Assembly: GCF_009831575.1 (NCBI RefSeq)
Contig: NZ_WUUT01000001.1
Coordinates: 457,345 to 521,344 of the forward strand
DNA length: 64,000 nt
Direction of reading: 5' to 3'
From: Halovenus carboxidivorans
GTDB taxonomy: Archaea; Halobacteriota; Halobacteria; Halobacteriales; Haloarculaceae
Part shown: positions 17,334-25,296 of the stretch, piece by piece
Numbering within the stretch: the stretch's first letter is position 1
Layout of the letters: every line of letters starts with the position of its first letter
Notes under the pieces: generated by a model
Databases searched by the model: none
The model's input: the letters and a program-made list of their open reading frames with translations, nothing else
What the model was told of the DNA's origin: nothing
Made by a program: the position numbers and the translations under genes

Positions 17334-19703
17334 ATGACAGACTCCGAGCGTGTCGAGGGAGCGACCCGGTCGTTTCTCGACGACCACCCGGAACACGAGG
17401 ACACGCTCGAAACGTTGCTCGCACACCAGAAAGAACACGGCTCCTGGGAGTTCGATGACGCTCCGATCGACTCGGGCGCGTTCGGCGAACTGGTCTCCCG
17501 GCCGTTCGTCGAGGAGGCAGACGACGATTACCGCTTCGCCGACCGCCACGCCGTCGAGCGAGCACTCGCCGGAGACGACGCGGACGCTGAGACGACAGCG
17601 TCAACGGAACTCGATCTCGACCTCGATATCGCGTTTCCCGCGCCCGACCGCCGGGCGCTCGCGGGCCTGCTCGCCGTGCTCGCCGTCGTCGTCGCCGCCC
17701 GCTCGCTGTTTTTCGGCTCGGTCTTCCGGGACGGACTGATCGTCTCCCCGGCGAACGATCCCTACTTCTACCGCTACTGGCAATCCCGCCTGCTTGCCGA
17801 ATCGAGCGGGGCCTTCGACGCCGGCATGACCACGACCGTCGGCGAACTCACACGCATCCGTCCGCTCACCCATGCACTGAACTGGTGGTTCGCCGACCTG
17901 TTCGGGGCACCCGCTCTCGTCGCCGCCGTCACGCCGATCGTCGCCAGTCTTCTGCTCGCGCTCTGTCTGTACGGGCTCACGCGCCGGCTCACGGCGGACC
18001 GTCGTATCGCCCTCGCCGCTGTGCTCCTGCTCGCGCTGACGCCGGTCCACGTCGTCTACACGCAACTCGGCTTCCTCGAACACCGGCCGTACCAGTATCT
18101 CTGGATCGGACTCCAGGCGTACACGCTCGGATGGCTCGCCGTCGACGTGCTCGACCGACACAGCGAGGGTGCTGACGATCCCGGACTCGCACACGCTCGC
18201 GAACCGCGGTCGTGGGCCGTCGCCGGACTGCTCGCCGTCGCCGTCGCCGCGCTGGCACACACGTGGGGCGGGTCGCCGCTGTCGTTCGTCCCCATCGCCG
18301 TCTACGTCGGATTCCGTGTCGTCGCGGACCACCGGGAGGGGATCGACCCGCTGTTCGCGAACGCGCCCGCGCTCGCCGGGATCGCCGTCGGCAGCCTCCT
18401 CGCATTCGGCATCCACCGCCGCTGTGGCTGGCACGAGGCCATCGCCGCGACGATTCCGCTCGGCGTCGCCGCCGGTGCGGTCGGTGTGGCCGTCCTCGCC
18501 CATCTCTGGCTCCGTGCGGACCTGCCGACGGCCGGACTGCTCGGCGCAGAGGGTGTCTTCGCCGTCGTCGCGGCCTTCCTCTTCCGGCGGCTCCGCCCGG
18601 ACGATGTCGCCCGGTTACAGGAGCGCTCGGATGCGTTTTTCAACCGCGAGACGGCGACCGAGACGGCCTCGCTGTTCAACCCCGAGCAGGCGTTCATCTT
18701 CACCCCGGTCGGACAGATCGGCCTCGGGTTCTATCTCGCACTCCCCGTGCTTGCCGTCGCGACGTATTATGTCGCCCGCAACTACGAACCGGGCTGGCTG
18801 GCTGCCGTCTGCTTCGCGTATTTCTATCTCGTCATCGCGGCCGTCCAGGTTCGGTTCGCCGCGCAGTTCGGCATCTTCTGTGCCCTGTTCGGCGCTGTCG
18901 GGCTGGTCTATCTGCTCAGTGCGGTCGATCTGGCCCGGCCGGTCTCGCCGTTCGACCGCGAGCGCCCCGCGGGACCGACACTCGAACTCCCCGATACCCC
19001 GACGGTCGGGGCGTATCTCGCGGGCGCAGTCGTGTTAGTCCTCCTGCTCAACCTCATCTTCGTCCCGTCGTTGCTCGCACAGACGCGGTACTCCGAGGAG
19101 AAAATCGAGGCAGTACAGTCTATCGACGACCGATCTGAACGCCTCAATCAGTCCTATCCGAACAACTTCGTCCTCAGCGAGTGGGGCGAAAACCGGATGT
19201 ACAACTACTTCGTCAATGGTGAGTCAAGCGGTTACGGCTATGCGCGCAACGTGTACGAAAGGTTCATATCTGACACTAATCCTGACGCGTACTTCAACCA
19301 GTTCAACAACAGGGTCGGCTACATTGCTCTGACAGACATCGATGCCCCCGAACAAACCGTCCAGTCGAAACTCTTCGAGGACTTCGGCGCGGGCAACGAC
19401 AGCACCGCCCACTACCAACTCATCTACTCGGGCGAGTCCGTCCGCGCGTTCGCAGTCGTCGACGGCGCAGTCATCCAAACACAGGCCGAGCCCGGAACCA
19501 ACGTCACTGCCCGGACGACCGTCGACGCGGCGGGCGAACGGCTCGACTACAAGCGTACGGCGACCGCCGACGACAGCGGCACCGCACGGATCCGCGTCGC
19601 CTATCCCGGAGAGTACGACCTCGGCAACACGACCGTGTCCGTCCCCGCGTCGGCTGTCCGCCGGGGAGCGACGGTCTCGCCCGGCAGTAACACGGACGGT
19701 TAG
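17334..19703 (+). CDS. STT3/AglB-like oligosaccharyltransferase with non-canonical acceptor motif
   Basis: This 789-aa multi-spanning membrane protein starts at the ATG at 17334. Residues 1 to ~90 are a soluble acidic extension that looks like a winged helix. Then ~12 hydrophobic segments follow, with an outer loop NDPYFYRYW near 141 (the DxD-like catalytic loop position of STT3) and GFLEHRPYQYLW near 245. The C-terminal soluble domain begins near 590. At the place of the WWDYG motif that reads the sequon Ser/Thr it has SEWGENRMYNYF (near 616). The family attaches lipid-linked glycans to Asn of secreted proteins. The changed motif suggests a divergent subfamily with altered acceptor choice. 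Its neighbour is another lipid-linked-sugar type membrane glycosyltransferase, consistent with a surface glycosylation locus. Confidence 0.75.
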   Translation: MTDSERVEGATRSFLDDHPEHEDTLETLLAHQKEHGSWEFDDAPIDSGAFGELVSRPFVEEADDDYRFADRHAVERALAGDDADAETTASTELDLDLDIAFPAPDRRALAGLLAVLAVVVAARSLFFGSVFRDGLIVSPANDPYFYRYWQSRLLAESSGAFDAGMTTTVGELTRIRPLTHALNWWFADLFGAPALVAAVTPIVASLLLALCLYGLTRRLTADRRIALAAVLLLALTPVHVVYTQLGFLEHRPYQYLWIGLQAYTLGWLAVDVLDRHSEGADDPGLAHAREPRSWAVAGLLAVAVAALAHTWGGSPLSFVPIAVYVGFRVVADHREGIDPLFANAPALAGIAVGSLLAFGIHRRCGWHEAIAATIPLGVAAGAVGVAVLAHLWLRADLPTAGLLGAEGVFAVVAAFLFRRLRPDDVARLQERSDAFFNRETATETASLFNPEQAFIFTPVGQIGLGFYLALPVLAVATYYVARNYEPGWLAAVCFAYFYLVIAAVQVRFAAQFGIFCALFGAVGLVYLLSAVDLARPVSPFDRERPAGPTLELPDTPTVGAYLAGAVVLVLLLNLIFVPSLLAQTRYSEEKIEAVQSIDDRSERLNQSYPNNFVLSEWGENRMYNYFVNGESSGYGYARNVYERFISDTNPDAYFNQFNNRVGYIALTDIDAPEQTVQSKLFEDFGAGNDSTAHYQLIYSGESVRAFAVVDGAVIQTQAEPGTNVTARTTVDAAGERLDYKRTATADDSGTARIRVAYPGEYDLGNTTVSVPASAVRRGATVSPGSNTDG

Positions 19704-19802
19704 AGCCCGACCTATAGTCGATTCTTCACCCTCTCGGGTGCTGTTCAGATACACACCGGTCAGAGAGTCAGTTTCTATCGGCTAAGCAGCCACATCCTGG
19801 CG

Positions 19803-19912
19803 GAATGAAAGGGCGAGGGGCTCTCGACGAACCCCGACGACACGAGCACTGCAGGCCGCTTGCGGCCGAAGCGCGCAGCGAGTCGCGGGAGTCGAGAGCG
19901 CCGAGGGCTTTC
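19803..19912. repeat. GC-rich structured intergenic element
   Basis: A ~110-bp segment begins GAATGAAAGGGCGAGG and ends GAGGGCTTTC. Nine bases at 19820 (GCTCTCGAC) pair perfectly with 19891 to 19899, and a perfect inner hairpin GGCCGC-TT-GCGGCC lies at 19854 to 19867. I recall similar GAATGAAAGGGCGAG...GGGCTTTC elements between genes of other haloarchaea, so it is probably a dispersed repeat or non-coding RNA. An open frame crosses it into the next gene, but its codons do not look like protein. Confidence 0.55.
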
Positions 19913-20002
19913 TCCGTCTCGATCGCTACTGTGATTCCGTCTCCCAGCGCGACCATCTCCCGAAGGCGAACGTTTTTACATAGATGCGGCAAACCGAGAG
20001 CC

Positions 20003-21733
20003 ATGCTTGGCGACCGGGTGACACAGCGACTCCGACCGGGGATCGACGACCCCTATCTCCTGTCGATTCTGGCCGTCACGACCGTCTTCTGCGGGTTCTG
20101 GCTCTGGTACACCGTCCCGAATTTCGCGACCGCCGACGAGTACTCCCGGCTGATCCGTCCGATGAAAGTCGCCGGATACACGCTGGCTGATCCGGGGTTC
20201 AGTTCCCTCCAGCGGGGAGTCCTCGACGGCCGGGCCCTGGGAGCCTCGACGTACCTCTATCTTCTCGTGTTCGGTCCCGTCGGCCTCTATGTCCTTCTCA
20301 GCGGGCAACTCGGGACGTTCGCGAGCTTCAGCGGCCTCCAGTCCCGGTGGGACCTCTGGTTCGCCGTCCCCGACTGGTTCTGGACCGCGTCCATTCTCAC
20401 GGCGCGGCTCACAGTCGTCGCCTTTGCCGTCGGCTGTACCTACGTCCTGTATCGGCTCGGCTGTCACCTCGGCGACCGGACGACCGGCCGACTGGCCGCC
20501 GTCTTCCTCGGCCTCTCGCTGGGGTTTATCAGCACCGCCCACGAGGCCGGCGAGGATATCCCGGCTCTGTTCGCGTTTCTCCTCGCTTTCCTCTTTCTGT
20601 TCCGATACCTGGACCGCGGGGACCGACGCCCGCTTTGGATCGCCAGTGCCGTCGGCGGTATCGCGATTGCGCTCAAGCTGACAGCAGGCGTGATCGTGTT
20701 CGTCATCGGCGCTGCCGTCCTCGCCCGAGCGAGAGAGGGTGCCCACACTCGACGAGAGACGCTCGCCCACTCCGCCGGTGGCGTCCTCATCGGGGCGGTC
20801 GTCATCTATCTCGGCTTCCCCTCGGCCCTGGTCGGCGGGCCTGACGAACTCATCGCCCGGGTAACCGCCGCGGGCGGACAGAAAGCAGCCGCACAGAACG
20901 GCGATCCGATCTGGGTGTGGATGCTCCAGAAGTACGTCGAGGGGATCGGTATTCCGCTGGTCGTCGCCGTCGTCGCCGGCACAGCCCTCACGCTCACGGA
21001 GATGCCTGACCGACTCCGTGCCGGCGAGTACAAATCAGCTCTCCTCGTGGTCGCACTGGCCGTCTACCTTCTCGTCTTCTCCCGGTGGGGGTACATCAGG
21101 GTCCATCACCTCCTCCCGACACTCCCGCTGCTGTATCTGCTCACGGCGGAGACGCTCTCCGACCGGCTATCCTGGCCCGACTACAATCTCGCGACGGCAG
21201 CCGTGGCGGTTCTCGTCGTCTCGACCGCGCTGTTCGCCGGGGTCGGAACCGCCGCGTATACGGCCGAACCCCGCGACCAGGCGGCGGCGTGGCTCGACGA
21301 GAACGCCGAGTCCGACGCGACAGTCGAGGTGTACGAGCAGTCGATCGCGGACGTCGGTATGCCACACCACCTGAACGTCAGCCGATACGATTACAACGAG
21401 TAGACGGTCGAGGGGTATCAGGGGGGTGGGTTGATCCAAAACGAGTCCGCATACACCGAGTGGATGGTCTCGATGCCCGAGCGACAGCCCGAGTACATCC
21501 AACTGACGAGTACCGAACTCGGCTATCTGGAACGCTCTGCGTACCCCGAGCGAAGCGCGTACATCCGGGGACTGTTGAACGGCGAATACAACTACACCGT
21601 CGTTGCCGAGTTCGAGTCCGGCCGGAGCAGCGAGGTCGGCCTCGAACAGATCGCTCGCAGCGGCCTCGATCCCACCCCCGCGAAGTTCACGCGTCGCATC
21701 GTCATCCTCCAGCGAGTCGACGCCGAGGACTGA
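20003..21733 (+). pseudogene. GT39/PMT-like membrane glycosyltransferase with in-frame amber codon
   Basis: The start at 20003 (MLGDRVTQ) follows a TATA-like TTTTTACATA by ~25 bases. The frame runs 576 codons, interrupted only by TAG at 21401 to 21403 (codon 467). Before it are ~11 membrane segments, an acidic TADEYSRL in the first outer loop (the usual catalytic Asp/Glu place in GT39/GT83 enzymes) and AHEAGEDIPALF. After the TAG, with no frame change, comes a typical C-terminal domain (AYTEWMVSMPERQPEYIQLT; LNGEYNYTVVAEF). In the relatives I recall both parts form one chain. The enzyme may be truncated (466 aa, membrane part intact), read through, or newly dead. Confidence 0.7.
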
Positions 21734-21768
21734 TCACAACCGGCATAGACCCCGGTAGTGCCCGCGGG

Positions 21769-22284
21769 TTACTCCTCGAGTTCGTACTCCGAGGGGCCGA
21801 TCGCCAGCCGCTCGACGATAGCGTCGTGGTAAGTCTCGGCGGCCCACTCGCGGATCGGCGGCTCGGCGTCCGTGAACTCCGAGTCCGGATCGATCTCCGC
21901 GATCACCACCCACGACGCCGCTTCGTCGTCGTAGCCGACCGCGTAGACGCGGAGATCCTCCTCCTCGTCCTCGACGCGTTCGCTCGCGGGCTGGTGGGAC
22001 TGCCCGCCCTCGTCGCCGATCACCTCGACGGTGCCGATGCCCTCGTCACGGCCGCCGAAGGGGTCGTCCTCCTCCTCGTCGGGATCGGTCTCGGTGACGC
22101 GGGCGTCGGCCCCGACCTCCCGGTCGTCCTCGGCGCGGCGTTCGTCGTACAGAAGCAGCGCGGCGATGACCTGCTCGCCGAGCCAGGTGTACGGGATGAC
22201 CCGCACCGTGGCGGCGTTGTTCAGCGCCGCGATATCCTCCGCGGACATCGGCCGCCCGGGCAGCGCGTCGAGGGCTCGCTCCAT
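21769..22284 (-). CDS. Uncharacterised acidic haloarchaeal protein
   Basis: This 171-aa protein has an N-terminal helix-rich part (MSAEDIAALNNAATVRVIPY) resembling the start of haloarchaeal proteins that follow a DALPGRP-type opening. A very acidic central linker (residues ~65 to 110) is followed by a compact C-terminal segment with VYAVGYDDEAASWVVIAEI. No catalytic motif or membrane segment is visible. It stands alone between the glycosyltransferase (convergent) and the ABC transporter genes. No function can be assigned. Confidence 0.65.
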   Translation of the reverse strand: MERALDALPGRPMSAEDIAALNNAATVRVIPYTWLGEQVIAALLLYDERRAEDDREVGADARVTETDPDEEEDDPFGGRDEGIGTVEVIGDEGGQSHQPASERVEDEEEDLRVYAVGYDDEAASWVVIAEIDPDSEFTDAEPPIREWAAETYHDAIVERLAIGPSEYELEE

Positions 22285-22414
22285 TGACGGACGCTACGCG
22301 CTCCCGAGGTATGTAATCTAGCGGTTCCTCGCCCGGGAAGACGTGTACAAACTGCCACACCACTCACCGTGCGACAGCACACCCGTCAGATCGACACAGC
22401 TCCCGATCCAGAGC

Positions 22415-23146
22415 TCACGAGAGTTCCATCTCCCGGTAGAACGCGGCGATCGCAAGTCCAGTGAGGACGGCGAGATACGCGCAGGCGCCGAGGATGTCCG
22501 TAACCGCGACATCTCCGGTGAAGCCCGCCGCCGTCGAGAGTTCGAGCGGATAGTGCCCGGGGAGGAGCCGTGCTAACGCCGGGGGATCCGTCGCCAGCGG
22601 GTTCTGGAAGATGAACAGATCGATCATCGACCCGAAGAGGACGAGGTACACTCCGACGAGGCGGTCGAGAACGACCCCGACCAGCAGCCCGAGCAGGCCG
22701 TACGTCAGCGCCGTCAGCCCGACACCGAGCAGAAACCAGCCGAGATGCTCCGGCCTGAAGGTGGTTCGCATCATCCCGACGGAGACCCCCGTCGCGATTA
22801 CGGCGACGCCGGCCACGAGACCGAGTCGAGCCAGGACGACCTCTCTCGGCCGGTAGCCGGCGACGACGAGGCGCGCGTCGGCAGCCGCCGCGGTCTCCAT
22901 CAGAAACAGGCCGGCGATCCCCGACAACAGCGCCGCCGTCATCGGGGTCGTCATCGCCGGAAACGCCTTCGACAAGGTCGTCCGGACGGTCTCGTCGCCG
23001 AGATGCAGAACCGCCGGACCGTCCGGCGCGACGAAGGCGAACACGGAGACGACGTACGCCGGGCCGACGATCAACAGCGCGACCAGCAACGGCGTCCGGC
23101 GGAGTTCCGCGAGTCCCGACCGGAACGCCGTCCCGACCCGCGTCAC
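22415..23146 (-). CDS. ABC transporter permease, second subunit
   Basis: This 243-aa protein starts at a GTG overlapping the stop of the first permease (GTGA). Six hydrophobic segments are visible, with short loops and a conserved VVAGYRPREVVLARL-type cytoplasmic loop after TM2, matching the corresponding loop of the first permease (VAGFPHGRMLASRL). The two permeases are therefore paralogues forming a heterodimer (ABC-2-like exporter type). It is the last gene of the three-gene operon with the ATPase. Substrate unknown. Confidence 0.75.
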   Translation of the reverse strand: MTRVGTAFRSGLAELRRTPLLVALLIVGPAYVVSVFAFVAPDGPAVLHLGDETVRTTLSKAFPAMTTPMTAALLSGIAGLFLMETAAAADARLVVAGYRPREVVLARLGLVAGVAVIATGVSVGMMRTTFRPEHLGWFLLGVGLTALTYGLLGLLVGVVLDRLVGVYLVLFGSMIDLFIFQNPLATDPPALARLLPGHYPLELSTAAGFTGDVAVTDILGACAYLAVLTGLAIAAFYREMELS

Positions 23147-23916
23147 GCCGACCACCCCGCCAGCCGCTCGGTCGGTCCCTGCGTTGACCGCCCGTACGCG
23201 AGCACGGCGACGACGAGCAGACCGACGATCCAGAGGGCGATGGGAGCCAGATGCTCGCCCGCGAGCGTGCCGTCCAAGACGGCAGCGGTGAACAGCTCGC
23301 GGGGGTGATACAGCGGCGCGGTCTCGGCGACCCGTACGTCGCCGACGAACGGCACCGGAACCGTCGCCGTCAGCGAGAACAGCCCCGACGAGAGGACGTT
23401 GTCGAAATCCGCCAGGAAGACGAGCACGATCGATCCCTCCAGCTCCCGGGGCACGAGCGTCCCGACGATGACGCCCAGCAGACCGTAGATCGCGGCGGCG
23501 AGGACGAGCGCGGCGAACGCCAGCACCGGGCTGGCTACCTCGACGCGGTAGCTGAGCGTCCCGAAGGAGACGACCGCCCCGAGCAGCGCGACGACACACA
23601 TCGCGACGAGTCGACTCGCCAGCATCCTCCCGTGCGGAAACCCCGCGACTGCGAGTCGCTCGTCGCCCTCCCGGGCGCTGATCACCTGAAACAGCCCGAC
23701 GAGGCCGGCGAGAAACGCGACCGCGAACAGCGCGCCGGTGAGTCGGCCGGCGACCGCCGGGTCGGCACCGAGAGTCGGGAGTCGCGGAAACGACTCCATC
23801 GACGTTCCGTACAGTTCGATCACGACCGGCGGCAGCGCGACCAACAGCCCGAGTGTCAGCGGCTGGCGGGCGAGTTCGGTCAGCCGGAGTCGGCTCGCGG
23901 TGACGACGCCCCCCAT
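23143..23916 (-). CDS. ABC transporter permease, first subunit
   Basis: The protein has 257 aa and six predicted membrane segments of the ABC-2 type. Its ATG follows the ATPase stop codon with no gap, and its own stop overlaps the next start, so all three genes are translationally linked. The cytoplasmic loop EGDERLAVAGFPHGRMLASR probably contacts the ATPase. The segment VPRELEGSIVLVFLADFDNV resembles DDE-type ABC-2 permeases that export lipids, drugs or peptides. No substrate can be inferred. Confidence 0.78.
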   Translation of the reverse strand: MGGVVTASRLRLTELARQPLTLGLLVALPPVVIELYGTSMESFPRLPTLGADPAVAGRLTGALFAVAFLAGLVGLFQVISAREGDERLAVAGFPHGRMLASRLVAMCVVALLGAVVSFGTLSYRVEVASPVLAFAALVLAAAIYGLLGVIVGTLVPRELEGSIVLVFLADFDNVLSSGLFSLTATVPVPFVGDVRVAETAPLYHPRELFTAAVLDGTLAGEHLAPIALWIVGLLVVAVLAYGRSTQGPTERLAGWSA

Positions 23917-24645
23917 CTACTCACCTCCCGGGTGTGCCGACGAGCGGGCCTGCGGTGGTTCGGTCTGTTCGTGGAGTCGCCCGTCCCGGAGTTCGAGGAT
24001 GCGGTCGAAGCGCTCGCGCTCGCTGATGAGATGTGAGATGATCGCAATCGTCGTCCCGTCGGCGGCGAGATCCTCCGCGAGTTCCCAGAAGGCGAGATAC
24101 GTCTCCCAGTCGAACCCGGTGTACGGTTCGTCAAGCAACAGCACGTCCGGATCGTGCAGTAACGCGACCGCGAGGTTGACCTTCTGTCTGTTTCCGCCCG
24201 AGAGGTGATCGATCCGATACTCCAGAAACCGCTCGAAATCGAGGCGGTCGGCCAGTTCGCCCCGTCGTCTCCGAACCCGGTCGGCCGACAGCCCGTAGGC
24301 CTCACCGAACAACTCGAACGTCTCCGCGACGGTCAGCCGGTCGTACAGAAGCGTCTCCTGGGGACACCAGCCGACTGTCCCGTGCCGAGAGATACTGCCG
24401 CTGTCGGGCCGGAGCGCCCCGACGAGGATCTTCATGAGCGTCGACTTTCCCGACCCGTTCTCGCCGACGATTCCGACGATCTCACCCGGGTACAACGACA
24501 CGTCGGCCCCGGTCAACACGGTCACGTCCTGGCCGACGAACGGCAGCGCGGATTCGTAGCGCTTCTCGATCCCGTTCGCCGCCAATACCGGTTTCTCCGC
24601 CGACTCCTGGCTGGCCGTGGCGGCTTGATTTGATATATTCGGCAT
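23917..24645 (-). CDS. ABC transporter ATP-binding protein
   Basis: This 242-aa protein has Walker A GENGSGKST at residues 61 to 69, signature LSGGNRQKV from 148, Walker B LLLDEP at 169 to 174 and the H-loop His in IAIISH. The Q-loop reads WCPQETLL. All catalytic residues are in place. It is the first gene of the exporter operon; its start codon sits inside the spacer of a perfect palindrome (24634 to 24657) that probably binds the divergent GbsR-like regulator. It ends with TAG directly followed by the permease ATG. Confidence 0.9.
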   Translation of the reverse strand: MPNISNQAATASQESAEKPVLAANGIEKRYESALPFVGQDVTVLTGADVSLYPGEIVGIVGENGSGKSTLMKILVGALRPDSGSISRHGTVGWCPQETLLYDRLTVAETFELFGEAYGLSADRVRRRRGELADRLDFERFLEYRIDHLSGGNRQKVNLAVALLHDPDVLLLDEPYTGFDWETYLAFWELAEDLAADGTTIAIISHLISERERFDRILELRDGRLHEQTEPPQARSSAHPGGE

Positions 24646-24657
24646 TATCCGAATATA
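24634..24657. promoter_or_regulatory. Perfect 9-bp palindrome, probable operator
   Basis: Left arm TATATTCGG (24634 to 24642) and right arm CCGAATATA (24649 to 24657) are exact reverse complements around a 6-bp spacer that contains the ATG of the ABC ATPase gene. It lies in the 55-bp space between the ABC operon and the divergent regulator gene. A dimeric winged-helix protein bound here would block the transcription start of the ABC operon and could affect its own promoter. Confidence 0.65.
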
Positions 24658-24700
24658 CTGAACAAAATGTATTAACCGTTTCGCAGCGTATCACACAGTG

Positions 24701-25246
24701 ATGGACGACAGCGATCAGGAGCCAGATATCGACGAGCGACGCGAGCGGGCCCGCGAGGAGGTTCTCGACGCGATGGAACGGGCCGCCGAGATATACGGAT
24801 TGAGCCGGAGCTACGGACGGCTGTACGGCCTGCTCTTTTTCGCGGAGGAGCCGATGTCGCTGGACGACCTCGTCGAGCGAAGCGAGTACGCGAAATCGAC
24901 GGTGAGCACGGCGATGAACAGCCTCCAACGGCTGCATCTCGTCCACCGGCGGTCGATCCCGGGCGAGGGGAAGAAGGCGTTTTACGAGGCCGAACGGGAC
25001 TTCTGGACGGTCTTCCAGGAGTTTCTCCGCCGGGAGGTCAGACGCGAGGTCGATACCATGATTCGCTCGCTCGACCGCGCCGAGCAGCATCTCGACGGAC
25101 TCGACGACGAGCAGGCCCAACGCGACCTGGAGAAGATCCGCCAGCTACGGCGGATGTACGACCGCAGCCAGAGCCTCATCGACATCCTGACGAGTTCGTC
25201 GCTCGACCGCCTGGCCGGCCTGCTCGAACGTCTCCGGCGAGACTGA
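24701..25246 (+). CDS. GbsR/MarR-type transcriptional regulator
   Basis: This 181-aa protein starts at the ATG at 24701 (an in-frame GTG one codon earlier is possible). The winged helix spans ~residues 25 to 95: GRLYGLLFFAEEPMSLDDLV, then the recognition helix region SEYAKSTVSTAMNSLQ and a wing with RRSIPGEGKKAFYEAE. A long C-terminal coiled-coil region follows, probably for dimerisation. This matches the GbsR branch of the MarR family. It is divergent from the ABC exporter, with a perfect palindrome in between, so it is probably its local repressor. Confidence 0.8.
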   Translation: MDDSDQEPDIDERRERAREEVLDAMERAAEIYGLSRSYGRLYGLLFFAEEPMSLDDLVERSEYAKSTVSTAMNSLQRLHLVHRRSIPGEGKKAFYEAERDFWTVFQEFLRREVRREVDTMIRSLDRAEQHLDGLDDEQAQRDLEKIRQLRRMYDRSQSLIDILTSSSLDRLAGLLERLRRD

Positions 25247-25296
25247 CGACGACGCCGCACAACCGACAAGGGCGTGCAGTCCTACCACCTGATAGG

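Noticed and set aside
19805-20002. 66-codon N-terminal extension of the GT39-like glycosyltransferase
   Set aside because: It reads through the structured intergenic element, lacks a membrane-protein start, and a TATA-like box with correct spacing points to the ATG at 20003.
5653-21403. Pyrrolysine-type recoding of TAG across the genome
   Set aside because: TAG ends several sound genes here (17237, 19703, 23917, 28050, 34610) and no pylT or pylS is in view. Most interrupted genes also lie in decaying DNA.
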